Shown here piece by piece: positions 26,212 to 37,500 of a stretch of 64,000 nt of DNA. Within the stretch, counting starts at the first letter, position 1. Each line of letters opens with the position of its first letter. This DNA comes from Symsagittifera roscoffensis (lineage: Eukaryota > Xenacoelomorpha > Acoela > Convolutidae), in NCBI RefSeq assembly GCF_963678635.1, contig NC_087062.1, positions 60,307,584-60,371,583 of the forward strand, written 5' to 3'. The notes beneath the pieces were generated by a model. The model did no database searches. It had not been told where the DNA came from and saw only the letters and a program-made list of their open reading frames with translations. The translations under genes were made by a program, and so were the position numbers.

Positions 26212-28141
26212 TCTACAAAAATGGTAGCTCTAATGATAGGAATAATTTGAATTTTGGAAACGCTTCAAACACCAATGGCCCAGATGAAGCTGGAGGTACC
26301 TTTTTGATCAATTTAAAAATAAGTATAATGCTAATTATGATGCGCAATATTGAAAAAATCAAACCTTTGACTTTTTCCAAGTTCATTGCGAATTTCCTGT
26401 CAAATTAGGGAGAAGCGGCTTATGTAGGGGAAGACAGTTCAAAAAAGACGAAGAAAGTTCAAAAAAAATTTAAAAGTTCAAGGAAGGGTCCAAATGTAAA
26501 TAATTGAACATTCACAAAGTCCACCGACGTTTTAGACAAAAAAATATTGAGAAGTTTTTTTTTGCAGGGGAGGTCCGTGCATCCTTTTTTTTCGGTTGCC
26601 CTTTAACCTCAAAGCTCACAAAATTGTTATGGAGAAAATGAGCAAAGCCCAAACAACGTGTCACAATGTCAAAGTATGGATAATTTTCAAATACAAACCA
26701 GTTTACACAAGCTACTTGGGAAGCGAGAGAGAAGTTCAAAAAGCTTCGATACTCTTCAACGAAGCATTATCGTGGAGCTTAATTTTTAGATATCCTTAAG
26801 AAAATCTTAATTTTGGCTTTCAGTTTGCGTTTAGTAAATTCAGGACCTTCGTGAGCTTGTTCACTGATTACCGCCTCCGTTCAAAAGTCTAAAAATGAGA
26901 AAAATTAACTTTTTAAGAAGGAGAGAAAAAACTAAGAGTTTGGTCAAATTTATTCTGAAATGGAGATCTTCCAGTTAACTAGATTTTGATTTTAGTACCT
27001 CTCTGTTGAATTTCAATACAACATTTTCGAGCAAATCAAAAAAGTTTTCGTTAAAAGTAAGAGTTTCAAAACGTTTCAAAAACATACAAAAAAGATACTT
27101 AAATGTTTTTTTTTCCTGTGTACATTTTTTAAAATCAAACTCAAAAGTTAAAATTTAAAATCAACAAAATTTGGAACAATTTTAAAGGGCGAGGGTTATT
27201 TGAAAAAGAGCCGGTTTTTTTGGAAACTTTAATAAATCGAGTGGAAACTGGTTTTTCTGAAAAAATATATATTTACCATTTCAAAAGACACCTGATTTTG
27301 TGACATGTAAATTGCGTGAAAACAATGTTAACAGAGAAACGACCTCTTTAAGAAAAAAAATTTTGAAGTACTTTTTTCTCATTTTTTGAAGATACTTTAA
27401 AATACTTAATTATTTAAACTTACGCAATATTTGTGCTGAGAGTGGTTTTTTCTCCAGGCAAAGATTCGGCTTTTTAAATAGCAATTTTTGACAAAAATGT
27501 TCTCTACCATCTAAACAGTATTAATATCCTTAGCTTAAATATAAAACACAGAGACAAAATGGAGTTTTGCACCATTCGCGACACAACACAAATAAAAACG
27601 AATCAAACTTTTCGAAGTTTCGATAAAAGAAAACTAGATGACTAGCTTAAGCTGGAGGTAAATGGTTGATATTTATTTTGATTTTTGTATACTGATGCGG
27701 GACGAAAAGCGTAATTTCAAAAACTAGACTTTGCCAAAAGCTTAGTTGTTTCTCTACTAAATTAAGTGAGAAGCGTGAAAAGTTTTGAAATTGTGCCTAA
27801 GGTCATAAAATTTTTCTAACAAAAAACGAGAAGTAGCCGCTCCTCCAAGAGAAATTCTAGCTGACGGTTCTCTCAATTGAATTTTCTAAGAGGATTTTCT
27901 CAACTTTGATAGAGAACCTATAACTGCAGATATGAGCGCCTTGTTTTCGTTAAAAATTTAGAAAATTGAACTTCCTGGGCCAATAATTTTTTGTATAAGA
28001 AGTCAAAAAAAGGTAGCCGCTCGTTCAGGGAAGTTATCTGCATTGAATCCACAATCTCAGATTTGTATTTTGGAGCTTAGTTTTTGAGAAAAGTAAAAAA
28101 TTTTATAAAACTTTCAAAAGTCACAAGTATGACTTTTCCTA
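26212..28141. other. 5' flank of the CaMK1-like gene; no other gene recognised
   Basis: AT-rich sequence upstream of the kinase start. No TATA or initiator element can be chosen with confidence. Fragments resembling the window's dispersed repeats occur (for example 'gaaaaagagccgg' near 27201 and 'ggctttttaaatagcaattttt' near 27468), but no complete element is delimited. Confidence 0.45.
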
Positions 28142-28334
28142 GGCGCTTTTTCCTTCTCCCCACCTCACATACGCATCAGTTATATGTTGTAACGAGGGGT
28201 TTAACAAGGTTAAGTATGAGGACTAAATATGTTTGTCTTTTCCTAACTAGTCCGCATACCAAATTGTGTAACAATCCTATAATGTCAAAAAATTTTACTT
28301 GTAAAAGTTCGCTGCTGGGGGAAAAGAAAAAAAA
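28142..28334. mobile_element. GGCTC MITE, subfamily b, degenerate copy
   Basis: Starts 'ggcgctttttccttctcccc' and contains 'gttgtaacgaggggtttaac' and 'aaatatgtttgtctttt', landmarks of subfamily b at 56244 and 57159. The right end 'gctgggggaaaagaaaa' is decayed, and no target duplication can be read. Confidence 0.6.
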
Positions 28335-28375
28335 CAAATAAAAATTCGCCGTAATTGATTCCCATTTTCTGTCTT

Positions 28376-28593
28376 GGCTCTTTTCCTGTTAACCCCTCCC
28401 CCTTTTAAATTCAATTTTGAAAAGTTTTTTGAACGTTGTCATAAGGCAATGGAAATTGGCGTGGGAAACAAATCGACAACTGTGAACAGATTTTTTCTTC
28501 ATACTTTACAGCGTAACATCACGCATTTAGCCGTAATAACACGTAGAACAAATATAAAACTCGGTATATTGAAAGGTGGACTGGAAAAGAGCC
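28376..28593. mobile_element. GGCTC MITE, subfamily a, with perfect 8-bp target duplication
   Basis: The terminal inverted repeats are GGCTCTTTTCC... and ...GGAAAAGAGCC. The flanks tctgtctt (28368-28375) and tctgtctt (28594-28601) are identical. The interior has 'cttcatactttacagcgtaa' and 'catcacgcatttagccgtaa', conserved across the family. 218 bp, non-coding. Confidence 0.88.
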
Positions 28594-29080
28594 TCTGTCT
28601 TTTCAATTGAAATCAAAATCTTAGAATTTAGGGTTGAGTTTTTGAGAAGAGTCAATAAGATGCAAAAAATGGACAACAAAAAATGACTTTTTCGAGGGCC
28701 ATAATTTTATGTGAACATTTTTTTCGCGCAGATGTTTTTGGAGGGGAGCTCTCCATCATGCTCCTTCTATTAATTGAAATCAAATTTTTTGACCAATTTA
28801 TTAAAAATTTTTGACTTTTTTAAACAAGAGTTCAAGGCAAGCGCGGAAAAGAAGCCGACAGTTTTTGAGCAGGCACCAGTTGGGCCTGAAAAAATAGATG
28901 TTATAAAAAAACTTACTAATAAATCTCAAATCTCCTCTCTTACTGCAACAAATGTGCTACTATGATGCTTGCTTTCAGCAAAAAAAAATCAGCGATGTGG
29001 CAACTAGGCCGTCAAAACTTGAGCAGATAAACGAAACTCCGGCAAATCAATTTTTAGCAGTATACATATTAAAAAAACAA

Positions 29081-29152
29081 GGTCCGGTCGAAAATCGAAC
29101 TCTTGACCTTAGGATGCAAAGCGACAGGGTTAACTCTAACCCAAAAGCAAAG
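29081..29152 (-). other. tRNA-like sequence, degenerate
   Basis: On the minus strand 'gggttagagttaaccc' resembles a D arm and 'agagttcgattttcgacc' a T arm with a near-consensus B box (GTTCGA). No clean anticodon stem can be formed. It is probably a tRNA pseudogene or SINE head. Confidence 0.35.
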
Positions 29153-29209
29153 TAACCTGGAGAATCAATAATAAATTAGGTTGACAATTTTTCAGAATAT
29201 TTAATCACG

Positions 29210-29310
29210 GGAAAAAGTCTACGATCGCTGGATGAGTTTGGTGCTATTAACTCGTCAGCAGAGATTTAATACCTGTTAGAAATCCTTCCAAACTGAATTC
29301 AAGCATGCTA
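29210..29310. repeat. Dispersed Y-core repeat, degenerate copy
   Basis: 'ggtgctattaactcgtcagcagagatttaatacctgttagaaatccttccaaactgaattcaa' parallels the Y core read in reverse (see 61330-61445). Strongly diverged. Confidence 0.5.
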
Positions 29311-29539
29311 TTTGGACTAAATAACACTTAGCTATTTGCGAAGTATACTATTTGTACCTTGCATATCGTTGCGGGGGAAAGTTATCAAAAAATTGTGGAA
29401 ACATTGAATTCATTTTTTTTTGCTTTTTATTGATGGTATTACAATGAAAAATAATCTTTTGACTTCGCTTTCAATTCTCGGGCACCTTTTGTTTTGTATA
29501 GTCTTGTATACAATAAAGAAACAAAGGAGACTGTTCAGA

Positions 29540-29965
29540 TGTCGGTGGCAAACCCTGAATGTTCCGACTGCCCTCTTTTTTCGATCAAAAGCTTTTTGGT
29601 TTAACAAATATTACAATCACTTCAAAAAAAATAAGAAAACTTTTGAATAATTTAAACATTTTTCAAATGGTTTGTGAATGTTTACGTACTTATAGGAGCA
29701 AAAAGCTTGCCTCAGTTTAACTTGAAGGGTTCAATTTGCCTTTTTTATAATTAAACGAAATATATTGAACTTTTTTAGTAAAATACATCCAAATTCAAAC
29801 CATTATAACTCTGTGAAAAATGATCACAGCAAAAGTATCTGTTTTTATTTCAGCTCCAGGCAACAATAACTTTCAAATGCTATTGTAAAATAATTGAATA
29901 ACAAAACTAAAAATGACTGAATACAAAAACCACCCCAAGCATAAATGTTCCGCGATTCTTCGGAA
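29540..29965. repeat. Dispersed Y-block relative
   Basis: Scattered matches to the Y block occur in order: 'ccctgaatgttccgactgcc' (about 29561), 'gatcacagc' and 'caggcaacaataac' (about 29822-29872), and 'ccaccccaagcataaatgttccg' (about 29930). The degenerate copy lies outside the 11-21 kb array. Confidence 0.55.
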
Positions 29966-30989
29966 GTCGGAATAAGGGAGAAAAATAGAGAAATATAGAC
30001 TTGGTTCTATTTGGTCGATTTTTGCTCTCCGGGCCTTGAACTTCTTTTGCCTTCTTTAAATATGAAATTCAAATGCTTATGAAATCAAAATTTCATTACA
30101 AGGAACAGTTTGCCTTCAGAACGCTTTAATTAGGTGAACATTATATTATAATCATACGTTCTATTTTGTTTAGTAATTACAAAGCCGGTAAGTCGCCTGT
30201 ATTATCTTTCTGAGATAATCGAACGTTGCTTGTAGATTTTTGATTAGTTTGTTTTTGGAACGATAGTTTTAGCTTCAGATGATTTTGGATTTAGATCGAT
30301 ATTTTTTTCCTGAATTCCATGAACAGCGATACGTTTTCTTTCCTAACACTTGCTCCTCTATGCTGAATTGTAGAATCAAGACTAACAATTTGGTTTTAAA
30401 TAGTGATTTTACTTAATTTTTCAACGATACCAATGTTTTCCGTTTTTAATCGTTGTTTGAATTTTTTTTAAAATTTATTTTCAAAATATTTCAATTCTTT
30501 TCGATTTTTGTCTCAAATTTTAGGCAAAGAAATTTGGTTTTTGGAACTATAAAATAAGTTACATTTCCATTTTCCTAAACTCAATGCCCGGGCGTAATTA
30601 TCCTCAGTCTCTCCTCAGCTGTGTAGTGACTCACGACATTTTAAACCAAGCCAACAGCAGTCAAAGCCCAAAAAACTAGCAAACATGTGGAGCACATCAG
30701 GGCGTATTGCAAGGCAAAAACTGAGTCTATTTAAGTCGGATGAGCCAGTTGCAGTGATTGAAGAGGAATAGAACGCATGAATATTTGGAGCTCCATCAGG
30801 CTAGTGCAAATGAAGATGATATAGTTGAAAAAGGTAGATGAGCACAAGAGATAACTACCAGATCTTATTGGAAAGACGCCATCAGCAACAAACAGGTACT
30901 CACAGTAGCAATCGCGTAGAAGAGCGCAGACGAGACGCACACGGTTTATTCTGAAGAACACTTGAAACTTCGTAGAAACTTCTTCTTTT
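29966..30989. other. No gene recognised
   Basis: AT-rich spacer between a Y-like relic and the LTR element. A minus-strand frame at 30731-31003 has no family signature and overlaps the LTR start. Confidence 0.4.
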
Positions 30990-31381
30990 TGGAACCAGTT
31001 CAAAAAAAGTATCTATTTTATCCTATTATTTTCCGATAAACTATCTCCGTAAAATAATTAGAACTAACCAATCATGATCCATAACTAACACTTAAAAAAA
31101 TTTGTAAGGCTAAAACTTTTTATAGTTTCAGTCAGAACAGAAAAAATTTAACTTAGCAAACAGTTGCTCATCCTCAGACTACTTCTTGACTACAACCCTC
31201 GCAAATATCAATATATACTAGATCTATTGAGATTAGGAGATATAAGAGTATGATTAAGATTGGTATTAGACTAAGAAGTTGCACGAAACTATCCGGCCGA
31301 TAATGAGATAGCGTGACGAACAGGCGGTGTACCTTATCTAAAATTACTCTATGAGTGAGCCGCACCGGAATTAAACTCATC
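30990..31381 (+). repeat. 5' LTR
   Basis: About 392 bp, beginning tggaaccagttcaaa and ending ...gaattaaactcatc. It matches the right LTR in two blocks: the first about 60 bp, and the part from 'agattaagattggtatt' to the end, including 'gtgacgaacaggcggtgtac'. A TATA-like 'tatatata' is near 31212. The outer edge is set by the shared start. Confidence 0.75.
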
Positions 31382-31391
31382 TGGTGCGACC
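31382..31391 (+). promoter_or_regulatory. Candidate primer-binding site
   Basis: TGGTGCGACC directly follows the 5' LTR and begins TGG, as expected for pairing with a tRNA 3' CCA end. The tRNA is not identified. Confidence 0.45.
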
Positions 31392-33062
31392 AAGAGTCTG
31401 AAATAGACCTATATACGTTTAGTCTTAGCAAAAACAAAATAGGAATAAGATCAAAAACACATCACAAAATTTAAAATATTTTGAAAAGTTAATGAGCTTA
31501 CCTCCACGTCTCAATAAGTTTAATCAATTCAACGGAGTAATCAAGCTCACACCAGGTCAAAACCCGAACAATGGACCGAGCTTCTACGTCGAGAAACGAA
31601 AAAGCAGACTGCAAAAACTATTTCTCTATAAAATTCTCAGTGCAGTAAATTTTCATTCACTAACATGAAATGAAATACTTGGAGCAGTATGACTCATGTC
31701 CAAGATATATATCTCTCAATGATGTATAACTAGTTATAATACAATACCAAACAGATTTAAGAAGCGTCGTTTATTTTTAAAGATCTGCTGTAATTTTACA
31801 ACTTCAGAAAATTTAAAACTAATTGAAAAAAAATACAAAAATTAGATATTAATTAATTTAAATTAGTTTTATCAAAACTTAAAATAATTCCTTGCTTATC
31901 AAGGACGCCTGTCACCTTTAATCTGCTTTTTTGTTACTTCATCTGAAATATAGCACATAATCACTCAAAAAACTAATATCATGAAAACTTTAAAATGTAA
32001 CCTTTTCTTAAATCTTTAACCTTTAACCTAATTTTTTTCAAGGCCTATCCTTGTTTTAATTCAACCTATAAGCTTCCTTAAATTCAGATCATCAAGGCTA
32101 TCTTTGGATATTTAAAATTTTAAATTGATGTCAGTTTAAATTATTTTTTTTAATTAGAACAATTTTGTTCTCCCCACCCGTAAAACTAGTTTATAACGAC
32201 GTCAAACGTCGACTAATGCTTCATCCCTTATAAACGACCCAAGTTTACTAAAATTTTTCAATTAACTAACATTTTAAATTAGGATAGACAGTGAAGGACT
32301 TCGGTTGCTCATCCTTCACTTGACCACCTCTTCTTAGTTGACCCAAGCTTAAACACATCGTAAACCTAGTTAGAATTAAAATAATAATTAACGATCTAAT
32401 TGTGTTTTAATTATAGAAACCTATACAGAAAACTAACACAAGATCAAAACTCCAGCACAATTCGTAAACAAAAAAAAAACAGTCGAAATGTCTACCTTTA
32501 GCGACACAACAACGTATTTCACCTGTACATCCGACATTAACATTACATTTTAATAAAATTAACAATCCTTTTCCACAAACGACATTACAATCATCAGTCC
32601 TTCCCAAATACTCGCAAATGAATTATCAAGCAAATAGACAAATACCTGAGAAACGACCACCTAATAAACCAAAAACACACAAACGGCAATAAATTTAAAA
32701 AAACAAAATTATGGTTTTTTCGCAAATAATAACATTAGCCATCCAATAGCAAGACCGCTTTAGACAACGAAAAATTATTCTCAAGAACATGATTATACCC
32801 AACAGATACCAAAACTAGTACCTCAGTCAGTAAATTTTAATGATAAAAGAAAAATTCAGACAAACCGCACTAAAAACTAACTTTTTTTTCAACAAAATAA
32901 AAACAATACGAATAATAAACATTTCAAGAGTAACCAACCATATTACTCTGAGGACCAAGAATACTTTAATCAAAACCAACAACAGTAAAATAACCTTCAA
33001 CGAACGAATCACTGGAATGATACAGATAAACCAGACAAGTTTTTCAACCAGAAATTTGTGAA
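31392..33062 (+). other. Retroelement leader/5' internal region, no product recognised
   Basis: A-rich, G-poor sequence (5 G against 14 C in 32641-32700). Reading frames on either strand are short and show no domain. It probably contains leader and a degraded start of gag. Confidence 0.45.
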
Positions 33063-33300
33063 CCTTACATGAATCTCCAGCAACCAAAACATACACAACA
33101 ACAATCATCTCAAAGACAAAATCTGGCAAAGACAAAAACTGGCACAAAGAAAAAATAAACGCAATCACTATACTGCACAAAAACTCAAGGTTACCAATCA
33201 GATTCTATGAAAAAAATGTTTCCGTTACCTTACTATTTTCAACAACACGAAATAACAAAAAATCAACTTAATAATTTTACACAAATACCAAACACAGCCG

Positions 33301-34330
33301 CTTCACTCCAAATGACAATGAATCCATAGCTTATGGATGGTTCATCTATAACTTCTACAAAACCACTCATTGTTTTCACAGGAACAGATTCTGATTACTC
33401 ATTAGAAGACAACTTAAACGCTGTTACAGCTAACCTAATCTTACACATAGGCCCAAAATTTTTAAACACACCATCAAATTCATCAAGTTTGGATCCATAA
33501 CCGTACAGCACTGATACAAACAGCACTCGACGGCGCAGCTCAAAAATGGTTTCAGATTGGATGGTTTTAGATTGGACACCATCAAGTTCATCCATTTTGG
33601 ATCCATAGGTGTACAGCACTGATATAAATTGCACTCGATGGCGCAGCTCAAAAACGGTTTCAGTTTTTTTCCAAAGTATTTAAGTCCGATTGGAAACAAA
33701 TTACTCAAGAGTTTGATGCAACGGAATTCGAAGACATCCAAACGAAACTATAAAGCAATTTGCAGTAGGAATCGAAAATCAAAAACAAAAATTTTGTTCT
33801 CTCAATACAAATGACTACAAAAACAAAAAATTACAAACATTCTCATGATGACCTTGACACGCCAATTAAGAAAAATTGCAAAAAAAATTTGAGCATCACA
33901 ACCATCATCAATCCAAAAACCCGATATAGATTTCCGAAAACTTGTAGTCAATATAGAACAAGCTGAAATTACAATAAAACTAGACGAAAAATTTACAATA
34001 TGTAATAAAAACTACAATATGTAAGTAATGGTTAAACCACAACTTCAAATATAAAAATCATCCAACACTCCGATACGAAACAGATAAATACCCTTGAACA
34101 TTTTCCCTTTTATCTTGAATCTTGATTGCCCAAAACAATCATGATGTCACTTTACTAGGTAAAGATACAATCAAACCCACACCATACTCATCATGTATTA
34201 AAAATATTACACAGCTAAAGACATAACTGTGTCCACACAACGCAATAAATCTTTTCCTCTGATAGAAAAGAAGATCTAACTGATACACTAAACTTTGCAG
34301 ACCCTCTCGAAATAAGTCAAAAATATACTA
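33301..34330 (+). pseudogene. Retroelement gag capsid and protease remnant, unit 1
   Basis: A capsid-like stretch reads 'PLIVFTGTDSDYSLEDNLNA' (about 33364-33420). After it comes 'DGAAQKWFQ' (33529-33555), a motif typical of Ty3/gypsy Gag. A 'LLGKDTIKP'-like strip near 34154-34180 fits the C-terminal part of a retropepsin; the active-site DSG/DTG is not seen. The 'DGAAQKWF' region is duplicated locally: a segment of about 75 bp at 33475-33555 recurs at about 33588-33664. Several in-frame stops and frameshifts make it non-functional. Confidence 0.65.
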
Positions 34331-34875
34331 TCAATAGAATAATTGATTTACAGAACTCCTTAGACAATTTACTTTTACAAAAAAAAAATATATATTTTTT
34401 TTCTGCAAAAAAAAAAACGGCTCAGTTACTTCAAAAATAATAAAATCTTGAAACTGTCATTAGGCAGAAAACTTTTGGCATAAACACAGATCAAAACCCG
34501 TCAAAGCCGATATCACAATTTTAGGAAATAATACTTTAGTCCGATACTTCCGAAAAAATTTTAAAACAAAAAAAAAAGAAAACTCTGATATTTTACAATA
34601 TCTTTATCCAGACATTAAGTAACCTGTCTACCATCAACCTTACATGAATCTCCAGCAACCAAAACATACACAACAACAATCATCTCAAAGACAAAATCTG
34701 GCAAAGACAAAAACTGGCACAAAGAAAAAAAACACCCAATCACTATACTACACAAAAACTCAAGGTTACCAATCAGATTCTATGAAAAAAATGTTTCCGT
34801 TACCTTACTATTTTCAACAACACGGAATAACAAAAAATCAACTTAATAATTTTACACAAATACCAAACACAGCCG

Positions 34876-35905
34876 ATTCACTCCAAATGACAATGAATCC
34901 ATAGCTTATGGATGGTTCATCTATAACTTCTACAAAACCACTCATTGTTTTCACAGGAACAGATTCTGATTACTCATTAGAAGACAACTTAAACGCTGTT
35001 ACAGCTAACCTAATCTTACACATAGGCCCAACATTTTTAAACACACCATCAAATTCATCAAGTTTGGATCCATAACCGTACAGCACTGATACAAACAGCA
35101 CTCGACGGCGCAGCTCAAAAATGGTTTCAGATTGGATGGTTTTAGATTGGACACCATCAAGTTCATCCATTTTGGATCCATAGGTGTACAGCACTGATAT
35201 AAATTGCACTCGATGGCGCAGCTCAAAAACGGTTTCAGTTTTTTTCCAAAGTATTTAAGTCCGATTGGAAACAAATTACTCAAGAGTTTGATGCAACGGA
35301 ATTCGAAGACATCCAAACGAAACTATAAAGCAATTTGCAGTAGGAATCGAAAATCAAAAACAAAAATTTTGTTCTCTCAATACAAATGACTACAAAAACA
35401 AAAAATTACAAACATTCTCATGATGACCTTGACACGCCAATTAAGAAAAATTGCAAAAAAAATTTGAGCATCACAACCATCATCAATCCAAAAACCCGAT
35501 ATAGATTTCCGAAAACTTGTAGTCAATATAGAACAAGCTGAAATTACAATAAAACTAGATGAAAAATTTACAATATGTAATAAAAACTACAATATGTAAG
35601 TAATGGTTAAACCACAACTTCAAATATAAAAATCATCCAACACTCCGATACGAAACAGATAAATACCCTTGAACATTTTCCCTTTTATCTTGAATCTGGA
35701 TTGCCCAAAACAATCATGATGTCACTTTACTAGGTAAAGATACAATCAAACCCACACCATACTCATCATGTATTAAAAATATTACACAGCTAAAGACATA
35801 ACTGTGTCCACACAACGCAATAAATCTTTTCCTCTGATAGAAAAGAAGATCTAACTGATACAATAAACTTTGCAGACCCTCTCGAAATAAGTCAAAAATA
35901 TACTA
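34876..35905 (+). pseudogene. Retroelement gag capsid and protease remnant, unit 2
   Basis: Near-identical copy of unit 1, shifted by 1,575 bp, with the same stops and the same local duplication of the 'DGAAQKWF' region (about 35050 and 35163). Sharing of the lesions shows that the gene was already dead when the segment was duplicated. Confidence 0.65.
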
Positions 35906-36329
35906 TCAATAGAATAATTGATTTACAGAACTCCTTAGACAATTTACTTTTACAAAAAAAAAATATATATTTTTTTTCTGCAAAAAAAAAACGGCTCAGT
36001 TACTTCAAAAATAACAAAATCTTGAAACTGTCATTAGGCAGAAATCTTTTGGCATAAACACAGATCAAAACCCGTCAAAGCCGATATCACAATTTTAGGA
36101 AATAATACTTTAGTCCGATACTTCCGAAAAAATTTTAAAACAAAAAAAAAAGAAAACTCTGATATTTTACAATATCTTTATCCAGACATTAAGTAACCTG
36201 TCTACCATCAAGTTTAGTATTAAGAGCATTTCATGCATCACATTCCTTGAGTTTTCAGTTAAACCATAGAATCTCATTCACCCCCCTCATCAAAGGGTCC
36301 TACATCCCCTTCATCAGAATTATTTCAAG

Positions 36330-37500
36330 CATAATGGTAATAGTTGATGCGTTTACACATTATTAAGCCCTCAACCATGTAACCCACAGTAACGCTTATT
36401 ATGCATATACATTACTCTATGGACACTGGATAGCAAAGTTTGGATTACCCGAAATCCTTGCTACAAATAATGGAACAAAATTCATAAATAATGAAATAAT
36501 TACCTTATATCACCCTTATATTATTTAAAAAACCTAGAACATCACATGCCCCATGGTTTAATGGACTAGTCGAAGACATGAGCCGCACACTACAAGATTA
36601 TCTTCGATGTTTAATGAACAGAAACAATCAAAAATGCATCAAATAGTCAGCAGATGTAAAAATTTTTCCATCGGCCCATAATTCTCTGATCAGAACAAAA
36701 AATAAATTGGTTATAAACCAAAACCACGAAAACCTATAATGTTTGCAGCAAATTCATCAAAAAAAGCTCAAGGTTATTGTCAACCAACCAAAGATTCAAT
36801 TTGTTACAACCTACAAGTTCACACTCATGATGAAGATCTTTTTCATCATCCACAAAATATAAAATTAGCCTCTGGAGCCCACGCAGAATGAATTTTAAAT
36901 AAAAACAAACAAAACACAATGAAAATTATCAGAAAATTGCAAAATTGAAATTTTTCAGAAGTTATTACAAAGACAAATTATCCACCCCCAAATTAATTCA
37001 TGTCTTACGCCAGCATCAGGCCTTAAAATAAGAAAATATGCTTTAATTTCAAATTTCACAATTCAAAAAGTTATCTCAGAAAAGCTACAACCAATACAAA
37101 AAAGACAACACCAGATAATTGAAAAACCTACCGAAGTTACGTATAAAATACTGATCACAATAAAAAAAAATTAGTATAAAATTAGTTCCATAAAAAAACA
37201 AATAATCTTTAATTAAAATACCTAAAAGAATACTGTCTTCGAGAACTAACAGAATTAAATTCTTTTCCAGGACTACACATTGTTGATAAAATAAACGAAA
37301 GTAATAATACAAAATATCCAAAAGTTCCAATCATTCATCACCAAAACCCCAGCTTCGTCCGAAAGAAATATCACAAAAAAACGTCCTAGGCAAACCATTC
37401 AAAAACAAAGAACTAATCGCAAATTACAAGAATAACTTCTAGAACGCGAAACAAAAAAATCACAGCAACGGCAACCACTTCGCCTTAGGAATCAACCAAG
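36330..37500 (+). pseudogene. Retroelement integrase, inactivated
   Basis: This is the DDE integrase that would insert the element's cDNA. 'VIVDAFTHY' holds the first catalytic Asp (36346-36348). 'KFGLPEILATNNGTKF' carries Asn (aat, 36466-36468) where the family has the second catalytic Asp. 'SHAPWFNGLVED' holds the Glu (36572-36574), about 35 codons later, as in DD35E enzymes. Lesions include TAA at 36364-36366, a frameshift between about 36500 and 36533, and TAG at 36644-36646. Downstream, 'KAQGYCQPTKDSICYNLQVH' and 'YCLRELTELNSFPGLHIVD' continue the C-terminal domain through frame changes. The gene follows gag-protease directly; RT and RNase H are missing. Confidence 0.75.

Larger units (their letters stand above)
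33063..36212 (+). repeat. 1,575-bp tandem duplication of the gag-protease segment
   Basis: Unit 1 runs from about 33063 to 34637 and unit 2 from 34638 to 36212, both starting 'ccttacatgaatctccagc' and ending 'ctgtctaccatcaa'. They differ by only about a dozen substitutions and small indels (for example around 33160, 33300, 33455 and 34005). That is far fewer than the LTRs differ from each other. Either a late duplication or an assembly duplication. Confidence 0.88.

Noticed and set aside
32407-33180. Minus-strand frames rich in Val, Leu and Cys within the retroelement
   Set aside because: They are antisense shadows of G-poor, A/C-rich plus-strand sequence. The recognisable gag and integrase lie on the plus strand.
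33395-35316. Minus-strand frames of 79-103 codons repeated 1,575 bp apart
   Set aside because: They are antisense to the gag segment that holds DGAAQKWFQ. Their repetition follows from the tandem duplication.
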